64,000 bases of DNA from Streptacidiphilus sp. 4-A2 (GTDB lineage: Bacteria; Actinomycetota; Actinomycetes; Streptomycetales; Streptomycetaceae), in assembly GCA_014284505.1 (NCBI GenBank), contig JAAFYY010000001.1, forward strand, positions 2,418,001 to 2,482,000. The letters run 5' to 3'. How positions within the stretch are numbered: position 1 is the stretch's first letter; each line of letters begins with the position of its first letter. The notes under the pieces are model-generated. The model ran no database searches, had not been told where the DNA came from, and saw nothing but the letters and a program-made list of their open reading frames with translations. Below, one piece after another: positions 21,582-29,581 of the stretch. The translations under genes were made by a program, and so were the position numbers.

Positions 21582-22835
21582 ATGCACGCGATCCTGCACG
21601 CACTGTCCATCACCGGCTCGATGACCTGGGAGATCACCTGGGCGCTGATCCTGGGCTTCGCCCTGTCCGCCGTGGTCCAGGCGGTGATCCGCAAGTCCAC
21701 GATCGTCCGGCTGCTGGGCGACGACCGGCCCAGGACCCTTGCCCGGGCCTCCCTGCTCGGCGCAGCCTCGTCGTCCTGCTCCTACGCGGCGGTGGCGCTG
21801 GCACGCTCGCTGTTCCGCAAGGGCGCGAACTTCACTGCCGCGATGGCCTTCGAGATCGCCTCGACCAACCTGGTGGTCGAGCTCGGGGTGATCCTGGCGC
21901 TGCTGATGGGCTGGCAGTTCACTGCCGCCGAGTTCGTCGGCGGACCCGTCATGATCGTGGTACTGGCCGTGCTCTTCCGGGTCTTCCTGCGCGACAGGCT
22001 CCTGCGCGGGGCCCGCGAGCAGGCCGACCGCGGTGCGGCCGGTTCCATGGAGGGCCATGCGGCGATGGACATGTCCGTGCAGCGCGAGGGTACTTTCGCC
22101 GAGCGGCTGCTCTCCCGCGAGGGATACACCTCGGTGGCGCACGTGTTCGTCATGGAATGGGCCGCGATCCTGCGCGATCTGGTGATCGGCCTGCTCATCG
22201 CCGGAGCCGTCGCCGCCTGGGTGCCCGACTCCTTCTGGCGCGCCTTCTTCTTCAACGGCCACCCGCTCGCATCCAAGATCTGGGGCCCGGTCATCGGCCC
22301 GCTGGTCGCCGTCGTCTCCTTCGTCTGCTCGATCGGCAATGTCCCGCTGGCCGTGGTGCTGTGGAAGGGCGGGATCAGTTTCGGCGGCGTCGTCTCCTTC
22401 ATCTTCGCCGACCTGCTGATCCTGCCCATCCTGAGCATCTACAAGAAGTACTACGGCTGGCGGATGACCGTGTTCCTTGCCGCCACTTTCTACACCGCCA
22501 TGGTCACGGCCGGGTACGTCGTCGAATTGACCTTCGGCGGCCTGGGCCTGATCCCCGACCAGGCCTCCGCCAGGATCCCGACGGAGGGGGTGAGCTGGAA
22601 CTACACCACGTTCCTCAACATCGCCTTCCTCGTCCTTGCCGCCGCCCTGGTCGTGCGATTCCTGCGCACCGGCGGGCGCGCGATGCTGTCGATGATGGGC
22701 GGCTCCCCCGACACCGGCCACACACCCGGCCACGACCAGACGCACAGCGCGGAGCAGCACCCCGATCCCGCCGCGCACATGGATCACCACCACCACGGCC
22801 ACACGACCGACCCCGGCAAGGAGCACCGCCGCTGA
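21582..22835 (+). CDS. Permease of the DUF318/ArsP_1 type with His-rich tail
   Basis: A 417-residue membrane protein. The ATG at 21582 is chosen because CAGGGGCGA precedes it and the CsoR-type operator lies just upstream; the open frame extends further 5' but through the operator. The two family blocks are present: GAASSSCSYAAVALARS with GANFTAAMAFEIASTN in the first half, and CSIGNVPLAVVLWKGG with SFIFADLLILPIL in the second. About eight to ten membrane segments. The central loop has HAAMDMS and the tail is rich in His (HMDHHHHGH), both suited to binding soft or divalent metals. Relatives transport organoarsenicals or unknown metals. Copper-linked function is inferred from the operator and tail. 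Confidence 0.82.
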   Translation: MHAILHALSITGSMTWEITWALILGFALSAVVQAVIRKSTIVRLLGDDRPRTLARASLLGAASSSCSYAAVALARSLFRKGANFTAAMAFEIASTNLVVELGVILALLMGWQFTAAEFVGGPVMIVVLAVLFRVFLRDRLLRGAREQADRGAAGSMEGHAAMDMSVQREGTFAERLLSREGYTSVAHVFVMEWAAILRDLVIGLLIAGAVAAWVPDSFWRAFFFNGHPLASKIWGPVIGPLVAVVSFVCSIGNVPLAVVLWKGGISFGGVVSFIFADLLILPILSIYKKYYGWRMTVFLAATFYTAMVTAGYVVELTFGGLGLIPDQASARIPTEGVSWNYTTFLNIAFLVLAAALVVRFLRTGGRAMLSMMGGSPDTGHTPGHDQTHSAEQHPDPAAHMDHHHHGHTTDPGKEHRR

Positions 22836-22907
22836 GGCAACGAAAGACCCTGGACCCACCAAGTGCGGCGAGCGACGGGGGCCGCCCTCCCATGACCGGC
22901 CCGAGCA

Positions 22908-22936
22908 CGGGGGGCATCCGAATCCGAAGCCCCCGG
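22908..22936. terminator. Stem-loop between convergent genes
   Basis: GGGGGC at 22910-22915 pairs with GCCCCC at 22929-22934, between the permease stop and the stop of the minus-strand SDR. It could serve both. Confidence 0.5.
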
Positions 22937-22985
22937 CCTCGCGCTCTCATGCGTCGCCGGCGGCGGTGGAGTACGAGCGGGGCGT

Positions 22986-23929
22986 TCAAGCGGTCGTGGC
23001 TGACTTCTCCAGGAGTTCGGTGGTGGCCTCCCACAGTCGGCGTTCCCGGTCGCGGTCCTGGGCGACGGGCTGTACCTCGGTCAGCTTCTCCCGCACCACG
23101 AACGCACCGTCGCGCAGGCCCGCCCACTTGTCGTCGAGCGCGATCGAGGCCAGCGCCGGTCCGGAACGCTCCGGGGTGGCCACGCCGGGCAGGTGCGCGA
23201 TGCCGCGCGAGATCGCCTGGAAGGAGGCGGGCGCCTCACGGCCCAGTCCGGTTCCGGGCATCCAGCCGGGTTCGAACACCGAGACGCCGATACCGGTCCC
23301 GATCCGCCGCTGGAGCTCATGGGCGTAGTACAGGATCGCCAGCTTCGCGTTGGAGTAGGCGACGCCCGAGGCGTCCATGCCCCGGCTCTTCTCACCCGTC
23401 GCGGGCCGGGCCATCTCGACGGGGTCGCCCACTGCGCACCGGGCACACCGAGCAGCCGCCGGTACAGGTTGACGTGGTAGGTGTTCGAGCCGAGCAGCAC
23501 GATGCGCGCGGGGGAAGTGAACGAACCGAGCAGGGCGCCGATGAGCTGGGCGTGCGCGAGGTAGTTCACAGCGAACGTCAGCTCGTACCCGTCGGCGGAG
23601 GCGACCCGGGTGTCAGCCGACATGAGGCCGGCGTTGGCGACCAGCGCCCGCAGGGGCCCTACCGTTCCGCTTTCGAGCAGGTGCCGCGCGGCAGCGGCCG
23701 CGGTCCGCACCTCGGCGAGCCGGGACAGGTCGCAGCCGAGCTCGTGGACCGTCGCGCCGCGGGCGCGGGCCTCGTCGGCCACTTCCGCCAGTGCCGTTCC
23801 GGCGCGGCCCACCAACAGCAGATCGGGACGTTCGTTGTCCGAGCGGCCCGCCATGGCGAGGGTGGCAGCACGGCCCAGACCCCCGGTCGGGCCGGTGATC
23901 AGGACGGTTCCACGTCCGGTGGCAGTCAT
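22986..23929 (-). CDS. Short-chain dehydrogenase/reductase (frame-disrupted)
   Basis: About 315 residues, NAD(P)-dependent oxidoreductase. The start ATG at 23929 follows GGAGG. The Rossmann motif is TGPTGGLG, the NAG motif reads VANAGLMS, the serine strand is IVLLGSNTYHV, and the catalytic pair is YSNAK. One frame change is needed near 23430 (GVPGAQW to ADPVEMARP), repaired by a single missing G. Size and the long insert before YSNAK resemble the retinol dehydrogenase/protochlorophyllide reductase-like branch. The divergent XRE regulator at 24176 and an inverted repeat between them suggest that this SDR is its target. The substrate is unknown. Confidence 0.82.
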
Positions 23930-24117
23930 CTGTACCTCCGTTGTTTCCCATGCCTCTGGTCGTCAGCCGGGTTCGCCGTCGTCATGAACACCGCCGCCCT
24001 GCTCGCGCCGTGGACGATCGCGGAGAGGCTGTCCATGGACCGCGATTCGCCCCGGTGATCAATGCCGTAGTCATGACCTCAGCCTGGCCCGGCCACGGCC
24101 GCCCAGCCAGACGCCCC

Positions 24118-24148
24118 GTTGTCCTGGGAACAGCAGGGCCAGGACAAC
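24118..24148. promoter_or_regulatory. Inverted repeat between SDR and XRE regulator, candidate operator
   Basis: GTTGTCCTGG (24118-24127) and CCAGGACAAC (24139-24148) are perfect inverted copies with an 11-base gap, so the centres are two helical turns apart. It lies 27 bases ahead of the XRE start in the divergent promoter region. Autoregulation is inferred; a hairpin in the leader is the alternative. Confidence 0.55.
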
Positions 24149-24175
24149 CGCGGTGGCCTCGCGCACACTGGAGAA

Positions 24176-25024
24176 ATGCAGGAGAACTGGGAGTTCGGCC
24201 GGCTGGTACGCCAGTGGCGCGACCGGGTCGCCCCCGAAGCGGTCGGCGTGCCGACGGGCCGCCGCCGGCGAGCCAGCGGGCTGCGCCGCGAAGAACTCGC
24301 CGCGCTCGCCGGGATATCGACCGACTACCTCACCCGGCTGGAGCAAGGGCGGGCGACCGCGCCCTCGGCACAGGTCGTCGAGGCGCTCGCACAGGCGCTT
24401 CGTCTCCCCGACACGCAGCGCGACCTGCTCTACCGGCTGGCCGGCCACGCCGCACCCGGGCCCGACGTCGTCCCCGCGCGCGTCACACCGAGCGTGCAGC
24501 GGCTGCTCGACCGCCTGGCGAACACCCCGGTCGCCGTCTACGACGCCACCTGGACGCTGGTGCGCGCCAACGCTCCCTACGACGCGCTCATGGGCGAGAC
24601 CTCGACCTGGCACGGCATCGAACGCAACGCCATCTGGCGCAACCTCCTCGGGCCCGGCAACCGCACCGAGCACACCGCGCAGGAACAGGCCGAACATGAG
24701 GCACGACTTGTGGCCGACCTGTGTCTGACCGCCTCCCGCTACCCGGCCGACCGAGCGCTGCGCGGGCTCATCGACAAGCTCGCGGACGCCAGCTCCCGCT
24801 TCGCGGAACTCTGGGACTCCGACGCCCCGCCACCGCTGCCCGACACCTCGAAGCGCAAGGTCATCGACCACCCCGCGGTCGGCCGGATCACACTCGACTG
24901 CGACACACTCATCGTCGCCGTGGACGACCTGCGGATCATGGTCTACACCGCGGAGCCCGGAACCGCGGACGCCGAGCGCCTCGCACTCGCCGTCGTTCTC
25001 GGCACCCAGGCGTTCGTCGAGTAG
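24176..25024 (+). CDS. XRE-family transcriptional regulator with MmyB-like ligand-binding domain
   Basis: A 282-residue regulator. The start is the ATG at 24176; an upstream GTG in the same frame (24119) would read through the inverted repeat. The N-terminal helix-turn-helix spans RRRRASGLRREELAAL and STDYLTRLEQGRATAP, the classic form of this family. The C-terminal part (from VTPSVQRLLDRLANTP) is the MmyB-like sensor domain with the conserved ANAPYDALMG. In actinomycetes such regulators usually sit next to, and control, one SDR or flavin enzyme, as here. The ligand is unknown; fatty-acid-like ligands have been reported for a relative. Confidence 0.87.
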   Translation: MQENWEFGRLVRQWRDRVAPEAVGVPTGRRRRASGLRREELAALAGISTDYLTRLEQGRATAPSAQVVEALAQALRLPDTQRDLLYRLAGHAAPGPDVVPARVTPSVQRLLDRLANTPVAVYDATWTLVRANAPYDALMGETSTWHGIERNAIWRNLLGPGNRTEHTAQEQAEHEARLVADLCLTASRYPADRALRGLIDKLADASSRFAELWDSDAPPPLPDTSKRKVIDHPAVGRITLDCDTLIVAVDDLRIMVYTAEPGTADAERLALAVVLGTQAFVE

Positions 25025-25397
25025 GCGCCACCGGCCGGCCCCGGCACCGACGCCCCGTCGGGGAGGATCATCGTTGGGGAGCTCGTGCACGAGTCGCGCC
25101 GATGTCCTCCGACGCCAAGGCCCTGGCTACAGCCCGCGAACGGCGACTCCCGTGCTCCCAGCCCGAGCGGGCACGAGCCCGGAGCATCGGCGACCGGCGA
25201 CGCGGCGAGGCGCATGCCCCCAACACCTGGGACCAGTTGGACCAGGCAAGATCCAATGGACCTGCCCTGAGCGCGAGCCCAACCGCGAGGCGGCCCGACG
25301 CCTCGGTCGAGGCCCGATGGGACCATCACGAAGAGTAACTTGTCAGTGGCTCGGCGTAGGGTGGCGCCATGGCTTGACAGCTACGAAGGAGGACGTC
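25025..25397. other. Intergenic, no gene supported
   Basis: Frames across this 373-base gap lack ribosome sites and domain content. A TTGTCA element at about 25340 precedes the hydrolase, but no well-spaced -10 box is evident. Confidence 0.4.
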
Positions 25398-26084
25398 ATG
25401 GCAGGCAAGGCCAGCATCGTTTTCGCGCACGGACTCTGGGCCGACGGGTCGTGCTTCAGCAAGCTCATCCCCACCCTGCAGGCCGAGGGCCACCAGGTCT
25501 ACAGCTCACAGCACGGCCTGGACTCCCTGGAGGGCGACGTCGCGTGCGTCACCCGGGCCATCAACCACGTGCCCGGCCCGGTCGTGCTCGTCGGCCACTC
25601 CTACGGCGGGACGCTGATCACCAAGGCGGGCGTGCACGACCGCGTGGGCGCCCTGGTCTACATCTCCGCGCTCGCGCCCGACGAGGACGAGACCTCGCAA
25701 GGCCAGCAGGAGAAGTTCCCCGGCACCCCCGTCTTCAAGCACCTGGACGTCGTCGATGGCCGCCTCTGGCTGCTTGAGGCGGGCATCGGCGACTTCTGCG
25801 GCGATCTGCCCGCGGCCGAGCAGCAGCTGGTCCTGGCGACGGGCGCGGTACCGGTCGCCGACCTGTTCGCCCAGCAGGTCCCCGGCACCGCCTGGCGTAC
25901 GAAACCGAGCTGGTACATCGTCGCGAACAACGACCGCACCGTGAACCCGGAGCTGGAGCGCGCCGCCGCCGAGCGCATGGGCGCGAAGACCTACAGCGTG
26001 GACAGCAGCCACGTGCCCATGCTGTCGCACCCCGATTTCGTCCTCGACGTCATCCGCGACGCCGCGAAGGCCCTGGAGGCATAG
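25398..26084 (+). CDS. Alpha/beta-fold hydrolase
   Basis: A 228-residue single-domain hydrolase; the ATG at 25398 follows GAAGGAGGA. It shows the oxyanion region FAHGLWADGS, the nucleophile elbow GHSYGG, an acid in NNDRTVNPEL, and the catalytic His in DSSHVPMLSHP. The small lid and the start AHGLWADGSCF are typical of the EstC/salicylate-esterase-like group common in actinobacteria. It is monocistronic, flanked by the XRE gene and a terminator. The frame is intact. The substrate cannot be told from sequence. Confidence 0.87.
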   Translation: MAGKASIVFAHGLWADGSCFSKLIPTLQAEGHQVYSSQHGLDSLEGDVACVTRAINHVPGPVVLVGHSYGGTLITKAGVHDRVGALVYISALAPDEDETSQGQQEKFPGTPVFKHLDVVDGRLWLLEAGIGDFCGDLPAAEQQLVLATGAVPVADLFAQQVPGTAWRTKPSWYIVANNDRTVNPELERAAAERMGAKTYSVDSSHVPMLSHPDFVLDVIRDAAKALEA

Positions 26085-26108
26085 CTACTTGATCCGGAAA
26101 CTCGACGG

Positions 26109-26139
26109 CCTGGCACTCCGCTGACTGGAGCGCCCCAGG
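26109..26139 (+). terminator. Imperfect stem-loop after the hydrolase
   Basis: CCTGGCACTCC pairs imperfectly with GGAGCGCCCCAGG (ending 26139), about 25 bases behind the stop. Confidence 0.4.
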
Positions 26140-26190
26140 CTGTCCGGTCAGTTCTGCCATCCGGGGGAGGTCGTAGGCGAAGATCCCGCG

Positions 26191-26305
26191 TCAGACCCAG
26201 CGGTATGCGCCGGCCAGGCCGCGCAGGCGAGTACGGCCGCGGCCGAAGGCGTGCCTGAGCCGGCTGATGCGGGCCTCGGCGCCGGCCCTCCCCTGCCGAC
26301 CCAGT
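26191..26305 (-). mobile_element. Possible transposase C-terminal remnant
   Basis: A minus-strand frame gives RAGAEARISRLRHAFG, then RGRTRLRGLAG and YRWV before a stop at 26191. This resembles the RxGxEGRISxLKRxxGLxRxRLRG block in the C-terminus of several IS transposases. Only about 37 residues remain, directly behind the tetR stop. The call is tentative. Confidence 0.35.
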
Positions 26306-26943
26306 TCAGCCGATGTCCGGCGAGCCGCGGAACGCCCCGGCCAGCACGGGGACCAGCCACCGCTCGATCTGCTCGGGGGGCTCGGTGGCCAGTTCGGCAC
26401 CGATGGGCGCCAATGCGAGCCAGTTCAGCAGACCGGCCGCACACCGGATGCGGAAGTCCAACTCCTGCCCGCCCACTCCGGGAAGGTTCGCCGAGAGCTT
26501 TCCGACCAGGTCCCGCCGGGACTGCTGGAACTTCGCCGTCAGCCGATCCCAGCCCTCGGGGGGTCGATCCCGACTCGCGCTACCGTCCGTATGACCGCGA
26601 GATCCGGTCCACCGGCCGCCAGTGCGCGCATCATCGGCCTGGTGAAGGCCGCAGCCAGATCCTCGATGCTCGACGTGGCGTCAAGCGAAGCGACCTCGTT
26701 GATCTGCGCGTCCAGATACTGTTCCAGTGCGTGCTCGATCGCCGCATCGCACAGCGTCTTCAGCGACCCGAAGTGGTAGCTCACCGCGGAGACATTGGCT
26801 CCGGCGTGGTCGGTGATCTCACGGAGGGTCACACCCTCCTGCCCGCGTTGCGCGAGCAACTCCACTGCGGCGGCCAGCAGGCCGTCCCGCGTCCGCTGAC
26901 CGGCCTCGCGGCGCTGATCCGCCCGTTCTGTCGCCATGGACAT
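26306..26943 (-). CDS. TetR-family repressor (frame-disrupted)
   Basis: About 212 residues. It starts MSMATERADQRREAG (ATG at 26943), and has a TetR N-terminal domain: AAVELLAQRGQEGVTLREI, then the recognition helix NVSAVSYHFGSLKTL. The C-terminal domain begins in this frame and stops after VGIDPP; adding a C to the run at 26558-26563 continues it as EGWDRLTAKFQQSRRDL to ERWLVPVLAGAFRGSPDIG. There is no clear ribosome site before the start, so a leaderless message is possible. Three matching operator sites (26946, 27201, 27247) lie between it and the divergent secreted-protein gene, one of them touching its own start. It therefore likely represses both. Confidence 0.82.
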
Positions 26944-26945
26944 AT

Positions 26946-26966
26946 TCAAACAGTCGATTGATTTAA
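26946..26966. promoter_or_regulatory. TetR operator site A, at the tetR start
   Basis: This 21-base imperfect palindrome (TCAAACA...TTGATTTAA) begins three bases upstream of the tetR start codon on the other strand. It agrees with sites B and C at about three quarters of positions. Confidence 0.65.
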
Positions 26967-27200
26967 CCGTCAAGCGGACCGTCGCGCGTGACTCCCTCCG
27001 CACTCCGTCGCATCGCCCGCCGGACCCTCCCGCAGGCGATCGCAGACAGCCGGGGGTCACGCCAGGACACACTGGGTCCGCCAGCCCCCCTCACATCACC
27101 CGCCGGGCCTCCGCCCCCGCAGGCCGAGCACCGGCCGCCCACTGACCATCCATCAGCCGGCCCATCAGACAGGCGCATCCGGCAGGCGCATCCGACGGCA

Positions 27201-27221
27201 TTAAATCAATCATTCGCTTGA
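27201..27221. promoter_or_regulatory. TetR operator site B
   Basis: Read on the minus strand, it is TCAAGCGAATG followed by ATTGATTTAA, sharing the ATTGATTTAA half-site with site A. It covers the -35 box of the promoter at 27218. Confidence 0.65.
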
Positions 27222-27247
27222 CGAGTTCGACTCGCCGCTCATACAGT
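27218..27247 (+). promoter_or_regulatory. Sigma-70 type promoter of the SnoaL-like gene
   Basis: TTGACG (27218-27223), an 18-base spacer, then TACAGT (27242-27247). The -35 overlaps operator B and the -10 touches operator C, so bound repressor would block RNA polymerase. A transcript from about 27255 leaves a leader of some 80 bases. Confidence 0.6.
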
Positions 27248-27267
27248 CAAGCAAGCGTTTGATTTGA
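27247..27267. promoter_or_regulatory. TetR operator site C
   Basis: TCAAGCAAGCG followed by TTTGATTTGA, the same orientation as site A with 16 of 21 positions identical. It lies at the start of transcription of the gene at 27338. Confidence 0.65.
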
Positions 27268-27337
27268 GAGCGCCGCACACGGCGCAGCCGATTCGACGGA
27301 TCCTCGGATCCCGAGAACCCACCGGGAGGAACACGAC

Positions 27338-27997
27338 ATGAAGTCGCTCGGATGGAAGACGATCGTCACCACGGCCACGGTCGCGAGCCTCAGCGGTCTC
27401 GCCCTTGCCGCCGCGCCGTCACAGGCCGCAAGCCCCGTCACCCGCGGCACGCAGCCCCACACCGCCGGCAGCGCACCTGCCCAGGCGTCCCTGAGCCCTC
27501 GCGAACTGTCGGCGCTACCGCTCACGAACCGCCACCTGACCGCGCACGAGATCGCCAATCTCGCAGTCGTCCTGAACGCGTACCACGACGCGGAGGGCCA
27601 CAGCCTGGACGTCAACGCGTTCATCAACAGCTTCACCAAGGACGGCGTCTTCAACGACGAGGTCGCCGGCAAGACCTACCAGGGCAAGGCGCTCGGTGAC
27701 GTTCTGACCGGCATGGCCGCCATCTTCCCCGATGTCCACCGTGACCTTGAGAGCATCACCGTGAACGGAGACGTCATCAGCCTCGAACTGTCGATCCAGG
27801 GCACGTTCGAGGGGCCGCTACAGACACCGGCGGGCACCCTCAAGCCGAACGGGGCGAAGATCAACGCGCCGACCGCCGACTTCTGGTACCTGCACGACGG
27901 CAAGATCGAGAAGTTCGACTGCTACGTCGGGTACACGGCCATGTACGCCCAGATGGGAGTGAACCTCGACTGGGCGTCGGCGGTCGCCAAGGGCTGA
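27338..27997 (+). CDS. Secreted SnoaL-like/NTF2-fold protein
   Basis: A 219-residue exported protein. ATG at 27338 after GGGAGGAACAC. The signal peptide ends near AAAPSQAA. The domain from about residue 70 has the SnoaL/NTF2 pattern: a helix LNAYHDAEGHSLDVNAF, then FTKDGVFNDEV, YQGKALGDVL, IFPDVHRDLESITVNGDVI and a final sheet FWYLHDGKIEKFDCYV. This fold covers polyketide cyclases, isomerases and many uncharacterised binding proteins; the catalytic role here cannot be assigned. It faces a TetR gene across three operators and a clear promoter, so it is inducible. Export of a SnoaL-like domain suggests action on an extracellular small molecule. Confidence 0.82.
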   Translation: MKSLGWKTIVTTATVASLSGLALAAAPSQAASPVTRGTQPHTAGSAPAQASLSPRELSALPLTNRHLTAHEIANLAVVLNAYHDAEGHSLDVNAFINSFTKDGVFNDEVAGKTYQGKALGDVLTGMAAIFPDVHRDLESITVNGDVISLELSIQGTFEGPLQTPAGTLKPNGAKINAPTADFWYLHDGKIEKFDCYVGYTAMYAQMGVNLDWASAVAKG

Positions 27998-28063
27998 ACA
28001 TCCGGCAGGAGTACCGATATTCAGCGCAACCAGTCTGGACGGGTGTACGACACCCACGACACC

Positions 28064-28092
28064 GCGGGCCGGGGAGAGCATCCCCGGCCCGC
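28064..28092. terminator. Perfect stem-loop terminator
   Basis: GCGGGCCGGGG (28064-28074) pairs perfectly with CCCCGGCCCGC (28082-28092) with a seven-base loop, about 65 bases behind the SnoaL-like gene. It is also positioned to end minus-strand transcription from 28132. Confidence 0.7.
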
Positions 28093-28131
28093 AGACGGTT
28101 CCGGGTGGACTGACGAGAGCCCGGACCGGCG

Positions 28132-28355
28132 CTACCGCAGGAAGTAGTCGGTGAAGCCGGTACCGGCCGAGTTGAGGGGACCGGAGACAGACCGGGCCAC
28201 GTCGGTGGAGGTGAGCGTGCCGTAGTTCGGCAGCGGGGCCACCACGCCGCCGCCCAGCGGGGCTTCGGTGATCCACTCGGCGGAGCCGCTCACCGCTGAC
28301 GTCGCGTGCTGCACGTCCACGCAGATGTTGGTGGTCATGTCGCACACGCCCCGTA
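28132..28355 (-). pseudogene. C-terminal fragment of a G1-peptidase-like (eqolisin) protein
   Basis: The frame ending at 28132 gives ICVDVQHATSAVSGSAEW, ITEAPLGGGVVAPLPNYG and TLTSTDVARSVSGPLNS. The run SAEWITEAPL...LPNYG is the signature around the second catalytic Glu of G1 (eqolisin-like) peptidases, which are exported. Only about 70 residues remain; the first catalytic Gln region and the signal peptide are missing. The piece abuts another decayed gene on the same strand, so it looks like a real truncation. Confidence 0.5.
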
Positions 28356-28887
28356 ACCCGCCGGTTGGCGAAGGCGGTTGGACAGCTCGCGTCCGCTCCA
28401 CCCGGCCGGGGCCGGCCGCTGCGGCTTCATCCGGCGATGCCGGCGATGCCGGGCTCGTCGTGCGCGGAGCGCTGTCGGCGGCGGCGGCTTGACGGCAGCG
28501 ATCGGGAATGTCCAGGCCCACAACCCGAAGAGCGGGCCGGTGACAGCTACGCCCAGAGTGCTCCCGATCCAGGCGTGTCCCCCGCCGGGCGGGAACACGC
28601 CCGATGCTCCGCTGTCGATCGCGCAGCCGGGTACCTACCGCGACTGCCGATTTCGTGTCCATGTTGACAGCTGTGCGGACGTCGTCGCCGTTGTCGGCGA
28701 CGAAGGTGCCCTGAGTGGTGCAGGACTTCGTTCCGCAGGTGGTTCCTGTGGCGGTCCATGTGCCCGGGCGCCCGTACCCGAGCACCGCGGCCCAGTCAGG
28801 GCCGAGACTGAGCAGGGACAGAGCGAGGAGAAACCCTGCTGTGGGGCCGCACATGTATCGCCACCAGAACCGGGCCTGATCCTCCAT
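28335..28887 (-). CDS. Two-segment membrane protein (frame-disrupted)
   Basis: Start ATG at 28887, preceded by CGGGAGACGCG. The N-terminus EDQARFWWRYMCGPTAG leads into a membrane segment FLLALSLLSLGPDW; an extracytoplasmic loop has GTWTATGTTCGTKSC, then TTQGTFVADNGDDVR; after a frame change near 28625, PGGGHAWIGSTLGVAV and GPLFGLWAWTFPIAA form a second segment. This plan (short N-terminus, loop with a Cys pair, PxGGxxAW before the second segment) is common in uncharacterised streptomycete membrane proteins. The 3' end is unclear because the eqolisin fragment overlaps it. Function unknown. Confidence 0.5.
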
Positions 28888-29380
28888 GCGCGTCTCCCGA
28901 TCAGTGCCGCGGGGAGCAGCGGAAGCACGCCTGGTGAGGGTCGCCGGGCGTGTCGTCACCGGGCGCGACGCGCTGAGATGGGGTCTTCGTTTCGGCATGC
29001 GCCGCTCTCCTGGAGTCGCGTGGGTGCGGGGAATGCCGGTGCTTGGGCTGATCACTGCGGTGCGACGCAGGGCTGGGCGTGGATTCCTCGGTCGTTGTGG
29101 TGATGCAGCGTAGCCCCCGTCCTCGCACCGCCGGCGGGGTGGGGCCAGGACTGGTCGTCCGGTGCTTCCCGCAACCGACATGCGTGTGAAATGCCCCATC
29201 CGAATCCCATCGAGATCAGCCGCCACAGCCAGGACCGCATACCCCGAGCTGCCCGGCCCAGGGCTTCCTCGATTTTCGGCGGTGGGCGCGTGGTCGCCCG
29301 CTGACACCACCGCGGCGAATGAGCGCCCCCGCCGCGCGCCTTGTGGCGGCGCCGTCGACCGGATACGCCATGGAGACCAC
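28888..29380. other. No gene supported
   Basis: Both strands carry open frames that are Arg/Pro/His-rich and without ribosome sites. I see no repeat or terminator here. Confidence 0.4.
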
Positions 29381-29556
29381 GTGCCCGCCTGCACCGTTAC
29401 TGCCATCGTGAGCAGCGCCGACAAGGAGGACCGAGCCGCAGCGGCCGGCGTCATCGCCGCGGACGAGGCCGAAGCCGCCAGAAGGCCGAGGACCGGATCC
29501 GGGGAGACAGCAACGGCTTCGTGGAGACCAAGAAGGTACGACCCGCGCACGGATGA
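29381..29556 (+). CDS. Small peptide ORF ahead of the ABC exporter (frame-disrupted)
   Basis: From the GTG at 29381 (GGAGA at 29372-29376) one frame gives VPACTVTAIVSSADKEDR and AAAAGVIAADEAEAA. With one base restored near 29480 it continues KAEDRIRGDSNGFVETKK and VRPAHG to a stop at 29556. A shorter version could start at the GTG at 29408. The peptide is about 58 residues, with an acidic helical N-terminus and a basic tail, and ends 25 bases before the exporter's start. A short peptide directly ahead of a lone ABC exporter can be an exported precursor, but no modifying enzyme is adjacent and no known precursor family is recognised. Codon bias is good but the call is tentative. Confidence 0.4.
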
Positions 29557-29581
29557 TCACCATTACACGGAGGGACCCGCG

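Noticed and set aside
21497..24058. 853-residue plus-strand frame over the permease and SDR
   Set aside because: It runs out of frame with the permease and antisense to the SDR, and is Arg/Pro/Gly-rich. It is not a real gene.
28132..29550. 472-residue minus-strand frame read as one protein
   Set aside because: Only its last 70 codons resemble a known family, and the middle contains a different membrane-protein gene in another frame. The long frame is a mosaic of fragments and shadow.
29381..29556. Lasso-peptide precursor (Gly1 to Glu8 ring in GDSNGFVE)
   Set aside because: The leader lacks Thr at the penultimate position and no B (protease) or C (cyclase) genes are present nearby.
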